Positions 48,185 to 60,037 are shown, numbered from the stretch's first letter. The stretch is 64,000 nt of DNA from Hypomesus transpacificus (GCF_021917145.1 NC_061066.1:9645818-9709817), one strand, 5' to 3'. Program-made: numbers and translations. Notes: generated by a model not told the origin, from the letters alone.

Positions 48185-48960
48185 GGGGGAGCAGTTTAGA
48201 GGCTGTGAGGCTAACGTATTACAGGCTATGGGGTGAGGAGGAGCAGATTAGAGGCTGTGAGGCTAACGTATTACAGGCTATGGGGTGAGGAGGAGCAGAT
48301 TAGAGGCTGTGAGGCTAATGTATTACAGGCTATGGGGTGAGGAGGAGCAGATTAGAGGCTATGAGGCTAACGTATTACAGGCTATGGGGTGAGGAGGAGC
48401 AGATTAGAGGCTGTGAGGCTAACGTATTACAGGCTATGGGGTGAGGAGGAGCCGAGTAGAGGCTGTGAGGCTAACGTATTACAGGCTATGGGGTGAGGAG
48501 GAGCAGATTAGAGGCTGTGAGGCTAATGTATTACAGGCTATGGGGTGAGGAGGAGCAGATTAGAGGCTATGAGGCTAACGTATTACAGGCTATGGGGTGA
48601 GGAGGAGCAGATTAGAGGCTGTGAGGCTAACGTATTACAGGCTATGGGGTGAGGAGGAGCCGAGTAGAGGCTGTGAGGCTAACGTATTACAGGCTATGGG
48701 GTGAGGAGGAGCAGATTAGAGGCTGTGAGGCTAACGTATTACAGGCTATGGGGTGAGGAGGAGCAGATTAGAGGCTATGAGGCTAACGTATTACAGGCTA
48801 TGGGGTGAGGAGGAACAGATTAGAGGCTGTGAGGCTGACAGTTTAGAGGCTATGAGGTGAGGAGGAGCAGATTAGAGGCTGTGAGGCTGACAGTTTAGAG
48901 GCTATGAGATGAGGAGGAGCAGATTAGAGGCTGTGAGGTGAGGAAGAATAGATTAGAGGC
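48185..48960. repeat. 52-bp minisatellite
   Basis: About fourteen copies of GAGCAGATTAGAGGCTGTGA, GGCTAACGTATTACAGGCTA, TGGGGTGAGGAG, 52 bp apart. The last three copies are shortened. Copies are nearly identical, showing recent homogenisation. Confidence 0.93.
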
Positions 48961-49009
48961 TGTAAAGCTGACAGTTTAGAGCTGCATGGCAGATTAGAGG
49001 CGATGAGGT

Positions 49010-49320
49010 GAACACACACACTATAATACACATTCACCCTGAACACACACACACTATAATACACATTCACCCTGAACACACACACACTATAATACACATT
49101 CACCCTGAACACACACACACTATAATACACATTCACCCTGAACACACACACACTATAATACACATTCACCCTGAACACACACACACTATAATACACATTC
49201 ACCCTGAACACACACACACTATAATACACATTCACCCTGAACACACACACACTATAATACACATTCACCCTGAACACACACACACTATAATACACATTCA
49301 CCCTGAACACACACACACCC
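49010..49320. repeat. 33-bp minisatellite
   Basis: Nine near-identical copies of CTATAATACACATTCACCCT, GAACACACACACA. The 33-bp period keeps ORFs open on both strands. Confidence 0.95.
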
Positions 49321-50027
49321 ACTCATCTGGCTCATTACTAAAATACTGATGTTGACCCCTAACCCTGGGAACTCTCTCTCCCTCCCCTTTCATTCTCTCT
49401 CCCTCCCCTTTCATTCTCTCTCCCTCCCCTTTCACACTCCCCATCTCTCTCTGTTCCTATCCAACCCTCCCTCCCTCCCCATTTTCAGGACAATATGTTT
49501 GTTGTTAATCTAGCTGGACCATGGATTACATGGATTACAAGGGACTGAGAGGATGCAAGAATGGTTCAATATGATCTAAACAATAATACAAACATATCAA
49601 ACATATAAAACATGCACATTATACAACAATTGTTTGTTCTTGAGCTTCATCCTGTTTGTCTAACATTTTATTTTCCTCCATACGATGTTGATGTATGTTT
49701 GAGACCCTAAACTACAAATCCCAATCAGAGAGGTGAATAGCAGTGTGAAGTGGAACGGACCAATATTAATAATCAGCTCTGAAACTGATTAGAATCGCAT
49801 CGCTCAGTTACTGAGTCACCATGCCAACCACTGGCAGCTGTCACCATGACGTATTGCACTCCTTAAAACTCACAACCCTGTGAGGTATGAGGGTGGGGTG
49901 TGAGAGGGTGAGGTGTGAGAGTGTGTGTCAGAGGGGGGCAATGTGTGTGTGTTTGAGTGGCCATGCCAGGCCATGCCAGAGCCAAGGTCATGGTCGTACC
50001 ATCTGTCACCCCCTAGTCTGTCAGCCC

Positions 50028-51360
50028 AACCTATCTATCTAGGGTCACCTCTATCTAGGGTCACCTCTATCTAGGGTCACCTCTATCTAGGATCACCTTT
50101 ATCTAGGGTCACCTCTATCTAGGATCACCTCTATCTTGGTTCACCTCTATCTAGGGTCACCTCTATCTAGGATCACCTCTATCTAGGGTTACATTTATCT
50201 AGGGTCACCTTTATCTAGGGTCACCTCTATCTAGGGTAACCTCCATCTAGGGTCACCTCCATCTAGGGTCACCTTTATCTAGGGTCACCTTTATCTAGGG
50301 TCACCTCTATCTAGGGTCACCTTTATCTAGGGTCACCTCTATCTAGGGTCACCTTTATCTAGGGTCATCTCTATCTAGGGTCACCTCTATCTAGGGTCAC
50401 CTTTATCTAGGGTCACCTCTATCTAGGGTCACCTCTATCTATGGTCACCTTTATCTAGGGTCACCTTTATCTAGGGTCACCTCTATCTAGGGTAACCTCC
50501 ATCTAGGGTCACCTCCATCTAGGGTCACCTTTATCTAGGGTCACCTTTATCTAGGGTCACCTCTATCTAGGGTCACCTTTATCTAGGGTCACCTCTATCT
50601 AGGGTCACCTTTATCTAGGGTCATCTCTATCTAGGGTCACCTCTATCTAGGGTCACCTTTATCTAGGGTCACCTCTATCTAGGGTCACCTCTATCTATGG
50701 TCACCTTTATCTAGGGTCACCTCTATCTAGGGTCACCTTTATCTAGGGTCACCTCTATCTAGGGTCACCTCTATCTAGGGTCACCTCTATCTAGGATCAC
50801 CTCTATCTAGGGTCACCTCTATCTAGGATCACCTTTATCTAGGGTCACCTTTATCTACGGTCACCTTTATCTAGGGTCACCTTTATCTAGGGTCACCTTT
50901 ATCTAGGGTCACCTCTATCTAGGATCACCTCTATCTAGGATCACCTTTATCTAGGGTCACCTCTATCTAGGGTCACCTCTATCTAGATCACCTTTATCTA
51001 GGGTCATCTCTATCTAGGGTCACCTCTATCTAGGGTCACCTTTATCTAGGGTCACCTCTATCTAGGGTCACCTTTATCTAGGGTCACCTCTATCTAGGAT
51101 CACCTCTATCTAGGATCACCTTTATCTAGGGTCACCTCTATCTAGGGTCACCTCTATCTAGGGTCACCTCTATCTAGGGTCACCTCCATCTAGGGTCACC
51201 TTTATCTAGGGTCACCTCTATCTAGGGTCACCTCCATCTAGGGTCACCTTTATCTAGGGTCACCTCTATCTAGGGTCACCTCCATCTAGGGTCACCTTTA
51301 CCTAGGGTCACCTCCATCTAGGGTCACCTCCATCTAGGGTCACCTCCATCTAGGTCTTCT
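50028..51360. repeat. 1.3-kb satellite of a 16-bp unit
   Basis: About eighty copies of CTATCTAGGGTCACCT with C/T variation in the last bases and occasional AGGATCA or AGGGTAA forms. A block of several hundred bases occurs twice in nearly the same order (about 50150-50440 and 50390-50700), showing higher-order duplication. Confidence 0.95.
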
Positions 51361-51989
51361 CTATCTAGGCAAAGCTGACATCAAGTAGCACACACACACA
51401 AACAGACACACAAAGACAGCCTGTTCCATAAACACAAGATATTCGATCAAGTAAGGTCCATTAAACAAGATGTCTGTGTGAGTCCTGCTGCAGCTACAAG
51501 TCACCTGAAACAAGAGAAAACCAAGAGACATTTAGCACTGAGTAATGATATCTTTATTCCAGCTGCTGGGGCTGAACATTTAGGCAGTTATTAAATCATC
51601 CTCCTGCATGGCTGGGTTTCCCACAGTAAATAACGCTGACATCCTCATCATCTATCACAGAACCAGCAACTTCGACACGTGTCAAAACAACACAAAGCGA
51701 TCAGTGTGTTTCAATTACGTTTCTAAATTCACTAAGGCCCAGTTCTTCAGACATGGATTAACCCTAGTCCTGCAATAAAAACGTTTCAATGGAGATATTG
51801 TTTGAATTATTCTCTTACTTTCGGACAAGGAAGGTTTCCATGTGTGGGAAACCGGGCCTAACGGTTAAAAAAGACCCGCGGCCATTTCTGTCGTCCTTAA
51901 TCCGAACACAGAAGAGTGCGTAGGGATGGTTTGCGGGCTTTTGAATGACAAAACATGTTGAGCACGTCAAATACACTGCACGTGAATGT

Positions 51990-52430
51990 TCTGAACGTGG
52001 AGCTCACTGAGTTCAATCACGTTCCAACGAAATCCCTGACGGAGCTCCAGGATCACCTGGAGTTTCTTCCGCGGATAAAACGACCTTTCAGACGGCTGGC
52101 TTTGTCAGACAGGCTCCGGAGAGCCGCTATCTGAGCTGCCTATTAGCTGCATAATGTAATTATGTTCAGGTGAATTAATTGTGCGGCAGAGCGTGGAGTT
52201 AGGAAAGCCGCACAATGCTGCGCTCCCATTAGATGCTGTATCTGTGTGCCACAATGATTAAAACGGAACTAATTTCCTTAATCCTTGAAATCACAATGCC
52301 CTGGAATTACACTCACTTCATTACTGCGTTAGTGGCTGGTTGACACCTAATAACAGGCTCTGTGAAGCAGAACAATCCAATATAAAGTTTATGAATGTTT
52401 AATCAGTCTTTCAGATAACCTTCCTGTGAT
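51990..52430. promoter_or_regulatory. Candidate conserved non-coding enhancer
   Basis: Unique, balanced-composition DNA in a repeat-rich region, with clustered homeodomain-type sites: GCATAATGTAATTATG, GTGAATTAATTGTG, CACAATGATTAAAACG, AACTAATTTCCTTAAT and ACTTCATTAC. No ORF runs through it. This is the pattern of vertebrate developmental enhancers. The call rests on composition and motif density only; conservation could not be tested. Confidence 0.35.
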
Positions 52431-53399
52431 GAAAAATGACGTTTTTCATCTTGTGGCCATATAACTGAACTGAGTATGCCGTGTGTCTCATCAAACACAC
52501 TGGCAAAAAGGTTTGTTTGTGTGATACTGTTAGAACTCTGCACCTCTGGTTCTTGATGTTCTGCAGGACGGTCTACATACTCTACTTGTGGGCTATGTCT
52601 TGGGGTTAGAAACTACAGGTTTTGGTGATTAGTTCTTTTAAATAATATATAGGCCTACATATTTTACACCAAAAATCTGGAATACGTAATTTACTTTTTG
52701 TAAAGCTGTTGGGCGCTCCCTACTGACCAGCACTCGTTATGTACAGCGCGTGGTTCCTACAGTCCAGTGGGCGTATATGGAAGCAAATCTGTGAACAAAT
52801 TCTTTACATTTTCAAATTCGATATTAAGTATTTAATGCCTTTTACATTCCAAAACATGTCACTTATTTGCTTCCATAGGCGTAGCCTAGAACTTGTCTGT
52901 GTTCTCAAATACTTTAGGAGTTGATCTGCCAAATGGTTTTGCGATCGGTTGTGATGCGGAGGAAATATTACCAAATGACTTAGTGCGGTTTTGTGAGGAA
53001 TTGCCGACCAAATCAAAACTATGGACACAGTGTACCACAACCGACCACCAGGTTGCAGTGTAAGATAACCTCTGAAAATACACCCCGGTGCTGCGGCGGA
53101 AACTGAAGAAATACTGCACATAGGCCTATATTTGGTTGAAATTATGTAAGTAGCCTGGTTGCTTAGACGTGGGTGTACTCAGTCCCTATACCCTGGACTA
53201 GACCACCGTTTGTACTCCAACACTGTATAAACGGCTCTGTATTAAACGTCGTCTAATTCACCGCAAGCTATGTAAACCGCCCATAAGCCTGAACCTGACA
53301 TATGAAAGAGATTCACACCGGCGAAGACGTATGGTTGCTATGGATACCTGCGTTCAATTTGTTTCAATGTCACCCCGTGTTATTGTCTGACTGAGGTCA

Positions 53400-53705
53400 G
53401 GAGACATAATACACACACGTTCTCTCTCACATCACACACACACACACATTCTCTCTCACATCTCACACACACACACGTTCTCTCTCACATCTCACACACA
53501 CACACATTCTCTCTCACATCACACCCACACACACGTTCTCTCTTACATCTCACACACACACATTCTCTCTCACATCACACACACACGTTCTCTCTCACAT
53601 CTCACACACACACACATTCTCTCTCACATCTCACACACACACACACACGTTCTCTCTCACATCTCACACACACACACATTCTCTCTCACATCTCACACAC
53701 ACGTT
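53400..53705. repeat. ~28-bp repeat of (CA)n and TTCTCTCTCACATCTCA
   Basis: About eleven copies of ACGTTCTCTCTCACATCTCA or ACATTCTCTCTCACATCACA separated by (CA)n, alternating in CGTT and CATT forms. Confidence 0.92.
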
Positions 53706-53782
53706 CCAGTGAGAGGTGTTTCGAGAAGGGCTGTCAGCTCTGAGTGTTTATGATGAGGGCACCTGTACCTTGTGTGTATATA

Positions 53783-55443
53783 CAGTGCCCTCCAAAAGTA
53801 TTGGAACAGTGAGGCGAATTCCTTTATTTTTGCTGTAGACTGAAAACATTTGGGCTTGACATCAAATAATGAACGTGAGACCAGAGATCAACGTTTCAGC
53901 TTTTATTTCCAGGTATTTACATCAGGATCTGATGCACAACTAAGAAAATATCACATTTTGTTTGAATCCACCCATTTGTCATGTGATCAAAAGTATTGGA
54001 ACAGATATACTTAAAACATATTTAAGTGAATAAGACTTAATATTTAGTTGCAAATCCTTTGCTTTCAATAACTGCAGCAAGTCTGTGACCCATTGACGTC
54101 ACCAAACTTTTGCATTCTTCCTTTTTGATGCTTTCCCAGGCTTTCACTGCAGCCTCTTTCAGTTGTTGTTTGTTTTGTGGGGTTCCTCCCTTCAGTCTCC
54201 TCTTAAGCAGGTAAAATGCATGCTCTATAGGGTTTAAGTCTGGAGATTGACTTGGCCAGTCTAATACCTTCCATTTCTTGCCCCTGATGAACTCCTTTGT
54301 TGTTTTGGCAGTGTGTTTTGGGTCGTTATCTTGCTGCATGATGAAGGCTCTGCCAATCAGTTTGGTTGCATCTTTCCTTAAATTGGCAGACAAAATGTTT
54401 CTGTAGACTTCCGAGTTCATTTTGCTGCTGCCATCATGTGTTACATCCTCAATGAAGATTAATGAGCCCGTCCCAGAAGAAGCCATGCAAGCCCAAGCCA
54501 TGACATTACCTCCACCGTGTTTCACAGATGAGCTTGTGTGTTTGGGATCATGAGCAGTTCCTTTCTTTCTCCAAACTTTAGCCTTTCCATCACTTTGGTA
54601 AAAGTTAATCTTTGTCTCATCAGTCCATAAAACTTTGTCCCAGAATTTTTGAGGTTCATCTCTGTACTTTTTGGCAAATTCCAGCCTGGCCTTCCTATTC
54701 TTCTTGCTAATGAGTGGTTTGCATCTTCTGGTGTAGCCCTTGTACTTTTGTTCATGAAGTCTTCTGCGAACAGTAGATAGTGATACCTTCACTCCTGCCA
54801 TCTGGAGGTTGTTGCTGATCTCACTAACAGTTGTTTTAGGGTCTTTCTTTACAGCTCTTACAATGTTTCTGTCATCAACTGCTGATGTTTTCCTTGGTCT
54901 ACCTGTTCGACGTCTGTTACTTAGTACACCAGTAGTTTTCTTCTTCTTCAGGACATTCCAAATGGTTGTACTGGCTATGGCCAATGTTTCTGCAATGGCT
55001 CTGATTGATTTTCCATCTTCTCTAAGACTCACAATTGCTTGTTTTTCACCCAAAGACAGCGCTCTGGTTTTCATGTTGTTTTCACCTCTGAATACAGTCT
55101 GCATAGACAAAACCTATCTTACCCAATCTGAACCTGAGTGTAGACATTCAGTGGTATTTATTGATTGAATAATGTATGTAATAGGACACACCTGGGCAAC
55201 AAAACACACCTGTCAGTCACATGTTCCAATACTTTTGCTCACGTGACAAATGGGTGGGTTCGAACAAAAAGGTGATATTTTCTAATTTGTGCATCAGATC
55301 CTGATGTAAATACCTGGAAATAAAAGCTGAAACGTTGATCTCTGGTTTCACATTCATCGTTTGATGTCAAGCCCAAATGTTTTCAGTCTACAGCAAAAAT
55401 AAAGGAATTGGCCTCACTGTTCCAATACTTTTGGAGGGCACTG
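53783..55443 (-). mobile_element. Full-length Tc1-like transposon with IR/DR ends
   Basis: A 1661-bp element between TA dinucleotides (53781-53782 and 55444-55445). The left end reads CAGTGCCCTCCAAAAGTATT and the right end is its inverse. The inverted repeats are about 224 bp (53783-54006 and 55219-55443) and each contains an inner copy of the outer word CAAAAGTATTGGAACA (near 53988 and, inverted, near 55223), the IR/DR arrangement of teleost Tc1 elements. The arms match closely but not perfectly. It carries one intact transposase gene on the minus strand. Confidence 0.95.
54037..55110 (-). CDS. Tc1-like transposase, uninterrupted
   Basis: 357 codons from the ATG at 55110. The family start is more likely the internal ATG at 55074 (MKTRALSLGEKQ), giving 345 residues, the usual Tc1 length. 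The N-terminal paired-type helix-turn-helix DNA-binding region includes SLREDGKSIRAIAETL, followed by the GRPRK hook motif (RRTGRPRKTS). The catalytic DDE domain has LWTDETKINF, then QQDNDPKHTAKTT and SPDLNPIEHAF, with 34 residues between the second D and the E (DD34E). GGGNVMAWACM is the usual glycine-rich motif. There is no stop or frameshift, so it could encode an active enzyme that cuts and pastes its own element at TA sites. Confidence 0.96.
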   Translation of the reverse strand: MSMQTVFRGENNMKTRALSLGEKQAIVSLREDGKSIRAIAETLAIASTTIWNVLKKKKTTGVLSNRRRTGRPRKTSAVDDRNIVRAVKKDPKTTVSEISNNLQMAGVKVSLSTVRRRLHEQKYKGYTRRCKPLISKKNRKARLEFAKKYRDEPQKFWDKVLWTDETKINFYQSDGKAKVWRKKGTAHDPKHTSSSVKHGGGNVMAWACMASSGTGSLIFIEDVTHDGSSKMNSEVYRNILSANLRKDATKLIGRAFIMQQDNDPKHTAKTTKEFIRGKKWKVLDWPSQSPDLNPIEHAFYLLKRRLKGGTPQNKQQLKEAAVKAWESIKKEECKSLVTSMGHRLAAVIESKGFATKY

Positions 55444-55445
55444 TA

Positions 55446-57120
55446 TATATGTGAGTGTATATGTGTGTATATGTGTGTGTGTCCACCAGCCTGTGTACTT
55501 CCTGTCTCTCGTCCCTGCGGAGGAGTGGATCTACAGCTGGTTGCTGCTTCCTTTTCTGCCGCGCCACAGCCTAAAGGTCCCCCCCCTGGTTCTGCTCTAT
55601 GTTCTCACGCTGAGAACCACAGGATTCCTCTACCCCAGGGTGCCCCCCTCACAACCCCTCGTCACGGCGACCATCGCCAGGAACATTTGTGATGGGGAAT
55701 AAGTGGTTCCTGGGGCTGATGATGTCATCGGGAGATAGACCAATGGCTGAGCTCCCCCAGGGCTGCGTCCAATCCCTCCATGTCCTCAGAAACTGACATG
55801 GCACCTGGAATGTGATTGGCCGGGAGACTGAGATGGCACCTGATCATCAGTGACATAATGAGCTGTTTGACTTAAGACAGAGAGAGAAATAGGAGAAAAG
55901 AGAGAGAGAGATTGAAGACAGATAGGGGAAAGGAAGGAAGAGAGATAGGAGAGATGGAAGAGAGACAGAGGAGAGAGACCTTTTACATGTCCTGTGTTGT
56001 GGATGACGCACTCACCACATGCATACGTGTTGACCAGCTGTTCCCAGCACGATCTTCAGGCGGTGGGAATCTGGAACGTTCTCAAAGAGCTCTCTCCGAC
56101 CTCTACCCCTCTTCATCATCCCTCCTCTAAACCCTCCATCCTTCCTTCTACTCTGTTCATCATCCCTCCCCTCTCTGTCACCTCGTCCCAGTAAGCCCCG
56201 CCCGCGTCACCTCGTCCAGTCCCCGTGGGACTCTGTGATTGGGCACACATAATCCACTTCCTCCTGGGTGTCACAAGGTCATGGGTCAGGGTTCCCCTCT
56301 CACTGTTTCCTGGGAGGATCTGGGGGATGTGAACCTCTGCACAGTGTCACACACACACACATGCTGTCACACACACACAGTGTCAGAAAAACAAATACAA
56401 ACGTACACACTGTAACACACACACTGCGCTACACACACTGCGCTACACTCACAGACACACACACAACCCTGGCCCAGTTCTCATGCTGCTGGCTCCCTGG
56501 ACACTCCTCCGCCCCCATATTGTCACACACTGTCCCCCAGGCGGTCACCCTGCCTGGGCCTGCTACAACCCCGGCCACAGGCTTCAGTCCGGCCTTGCTG
56601 GGCGTGTGGGAGCCCTGCTGAGGGGAGGGTGGAGGGGCAGGTGGAGGGTGGAGGGGAGGGTGGAGGGGCGGGGCATGGCATGGCTGGGGGGAGGTGCAGA
56701 CAGTTGGGGGGAGGGTGGAGGGGCAGAGGGTTGGGGGAGGGGGGGGCAGAGCTGGGGGGGGGGGGCTTCACAGCCTACAAACCTGGTTCTGTCAGCACCC
56801 ATCACCCACACTTGGAAGGACTCGTTGTGTGTGTTGCACTGGAGTAGCCCTGAGCTCCCTTACTCATGCACACACTGTATTCAGTCACATGACCAGGAGG
56901 CTGCACACTGTACTGTCACATGACCAGGAGTCTGCATACGTACGGCTCAGCGGTTACAGCATGCCACTGTACATCAACATATCACAATGACTACATGAGT
57001 ATTATGATGATGACATCATTCCCACACACTGGGCCAGGCAGGGCATACTCAGGCAGCCATCTTTCAGATCCCAGATAAAAGCTGTTCTGAGGATAAAACA
57101 TCATTAACGTTTATTCTGCC
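55446..57120. other. Intergenic DNA between the Tc1 element and abcc9
   Basis: No gene is recognised. An ORF at about 55490-55702 (+) encodes PVYFLSLVPAEEWIYSWLLL and further hydrophobic residues to TATIARNICDGE. It is non-repetitive but matches no family I know. GA tracts at 55875-55980 and GGAGGGTGGAGGGGC repeats at 56615-56765 are low complexity. Confidence 0.35.
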
Positions 57121-57124
57121 ATTC

Positions 57125-57665
57125 CCTAATCCTTTTTTTTTATTCCCCCAGCCTCCCTCTCTCTCTCCCCAGCCCCCCAGCCTCTCTCTCTCCCCCCAGC
57201 CCCCCAGCCTCTCTCTCCCCCCAGCCTCTCTCTATCCCCCCAGCCCCCCAGCCTCTCTCTCTCCCCCCCAGCCGCCCTCTCTCTCTCCCCCCAGCCCCCC
57301 AGCCTCTCTCTCCCCCCAGCCTCTCTCTCTCCCCCCAGCCCCCCAGCCTCTCTCTCCCCCCAGCCTCTCTCTCTCCCCCCAGCCCCCCAGCCTCTCTCTC
57401 TCCCCCCAGCCCCCCAGCCTCTCTCTCTCCCCAGCCTCTCTCTCTCCCCCCAGCCCCCCAGCCTCTCTCTCTCCCCCCAGCCCCCCAGCCTCTCTCTCCC
57501 CCCCAGCCTCTCTCTCTCCCCCCAGCCTCTCTCTCTCTCCCCAGCCTCTCTCTCTCCCCCCAGCCCCCCAGCCTCTCTCTCTCCCCAGCCTCTCTCTCTC
57601 CCCCCAGCCCCCCAGCCCCCCAGCCTCTCTCTCCCCCCCAGCCTCTCTCTCCCCCCCAGCCCCTC
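57125..57665 (+). repeat. 540-bp array of CTCTCTCTCCCCCCAG units
   Basis: Repeats of CCTCTCTCTCTCCCCCCAGC, CCCCCAG fill the tract, about 35-40 CAG ends in all. Each unit looks like a polypyrimidine tract plus CAG on the + strand. Minus-strand GGERERLGG-type ORFs are artefacts of the repeat. Confidence 0.93.
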
Positions 57666-57739
57666 CATGGAAGTATTTGGCACACAGAGCAGCCATCATG
57701 ACACACACACACATGTATACATACTTGCACCTTGTGAAT

Positions 57740-60013
57740 TATGTAAATAACACGACCATACCTATATTGAACGGCGTCTGTGACCCCAATTAACCTTTAC
57801 TGTCATACACGAATGACGTGGACAGCAGTCACGTGGTTTTGTTGTCTATGTATTCCTCTATCACAACCAAATACACAACGACCTTTATGAAGCATTTATA
57901 AACGCTAGCTTTAAAGAAAGACAAATATTGGCAAAAGTCTCTATCGTTCTACGGGTGACCTACATTCTCGTATTTGATTCTATCCCGCCATGTGTGATTT
58001 CTCTGCAGAACGCCAACCGTTTCACCCGTGCACGACGACATCCCAACGCTGCTGTTGAGAACGCGCATCTACACGGCGCCGTCAGCAATACAACCAACAC
58101 CAACCCGAGAGAATCAATGTCTGCACGAGAGAAGACGTTCCTCAGCGGAGATACGACATATTCAAAACACTGACAACCGGCCAGGGAACCCGTGCGTCAC
58201 AACTACAAGAACAAAACCGCCCCCGGTATGTTACCAAGAACATGCTATTCTCACTTTCTTACTGTCATGAGATGTTTCACCTTGTTAGTGAAATCAAAGG
58301 ACAAAGCGAGCGTCTTTTGTCCTTCAACATTGGTATAAATCTGCGTTCGGGAAGGTATTTGGTGACGAAGAGCAATTTAAGCTTTAAGCAGTGTAGCGCT
58401 CTTATTCCTCCTTGTGTTCCTACCGGATTAGACTACCGGATGGAGGGAACATTGTTTGTGTAGATTACATCCCCGGTGACCCAACACCAAAGCCTCCGGG
58501 ACCGGGAGCGGTCAATTGTTCTGACCCCGAGGTTCATCATATCAACACAGGGAACACGTGCCAATCAGGTCTACTGTACCACCCTTCAAACAATCTGACA
58601 TGGTCAAATACGCCTAGCTACTATTGGATACGGGTTTATGATAATAAATACTTGGGTGCACCTTGCTCGTGTTGCCGGTGGAACACATGCTGCCGGTAAC
58701 CACAGAGTTAGGGAAGTTCAACCCCACCGACAGACTTGGGCAAGTTTGGAAACCCGATAGGGGGGTGCAGTATGCGCAGTTGATGCACCACGGCTAAAAA
58801 TAACCATCACTCACTGAACACTGGCGCGTATACACCAGGCAAACGGAATGAACGAGCGCCAATAAGAACTTCTCTTTTTTTTCATTTCGTGGTAAGATGT
58901 CCCTTTCTCGTTTACTAACTGATTCAGCCTTGTAGTAATAACAAAATAGCCTGGTGTTTTGTGCTTTTGACGCTTTGCAACAAAAGTTTCTAAGCCGTTA
59001 AAAGTCCCGCTGTGTAAAAAGAACGTTTGACTGACCAGACTTATTATTGAGACAGTATTTTGTAGTTGTCTATAGCATATTGTTTGATAGATTTAGCAGA
59101 GGTTAGGCTAAAACTTTTTTTAAAGTGCATGTCGTGTTTTACACTTGAGAGATTATTCACTAGTTTGTTTTTATATAACAAATCATCTCTTGAATATTTC
59201 TGCTGTTGGAAGCACGAGCTAAACCAGACACATTTACTCTGCATTTACTTGTGTGTACGGTAACGTACAGCGATAAGAACGGTTTTGAGTGGATGTTGAT
59301 ATGAGGTGGCAAAAGAATGTTTACAGCAACGTAAGGATGACAGGTGTGTTAACGGTAACGTAAGGATGACAGGTGTGTTAACGGTAACAAATGGCGATGA
59401 GCAGGTTACATGAGAGGACAGACAGGTGTTTATTCAGCTGGTGATGAGCTTACTGAGCTAGGTACAGGCTGCAGGTTCAAATTCCCCTGTACGGTTAGGA
59501 TAAAGGCATCTGCTAAATGAGCACATTGTTGTTTAAGTTCAGGTTGGTTGAGGGCCGCTTCTCCGGGCGTATTTGAAGCCCTCTGTGACATTGCTTTTAA
59601 AAGGGCTGTAGCCTACAAATACAATTAGATTTGATTGTGGTTGTTATTATTCAATGGTGGCCATGAGATCAACAAAGAACCCTGGGGTCAAAGGTGAAGA
59701 AGTGGCTGTACAGTCAGGTCATCAGTCAGTTCATCAACCTGACACTTTTAAATATCACTGCAGGTTGTCAGGAATGACACCTGGACATTGTAACGTCAAT
59801 AACTGCAGAACTCAACACTTACAGCAAGATGTCTTTCACCAAGCTTCTGTCCTGTCTGTCTGTCTCTCTACCTCCCTACCTGTTTGTCTGTTCTTCACTC
59901 AAACCCTTCAATCAGTAGTCATCTTTTGCCTCACTAGGACTGGCCAGTGGTTTAAACTGACAGGATTCTGTCCACTGAAGTATCTCCTTCCTACCTCATG
60001 CCCCTCCCCCTAG
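57740..60013. other. Unique 5' flank of abcc9
   Basis: Mostly unique DNA. A Cys-rich ORF lies at 58397-58699. The GATGACAGGTGTGTTAACGG segment is duplicated at about 59327-59385. The coding exon starts after an acceptor at 60013, so a non-coding first exon and the promoter should lie here or further left; they could not be placed. Confidence 0.4.
58397..58699 (+). other. Unassigned Cys-rich ORF
   Basis: Open from after TAG 58394-58396 to TAA 58697-58699, about 100 codons, with no ATG near its start. It contains RIRLPDGGNIVCVDYIPGD, PTPKPPGPGAVNCSDPEV, NNLTWSNTPSYYWIRVYD and the ending GAPCSCCRWNTCCR. Composition is not repeat-like, and the end coincides with a possible donor (TGCCG|GTAACC). 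I recognise no family. It may be an exon, a relic of a mobile element, or chance. Confidence 0.25.
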
Positions 60014-60037
60014 GCTTGCCTGGACCAATCGTGTGGC

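Noticed and set aside
48185..49320. Direct-repeat arrays that could suggest CRISPR
   Set aside because: Units are contiguous with no unique spacers, and the genome is clearly eukaryotic with spliced genes.
56483..56771. Possible SRCR-like words on the minus strand (WGTVCDNMGAEE)
   Set aside because: Only a short chance-length resemblance; flanking cysteines and the rest of the domain are missing.
57126..57730. 160-196-codon minus ORFs (GGERERLGG)
   Set aside because: Artefacts of the CTCTCCCCCCAG repeat; open in three frames at once.
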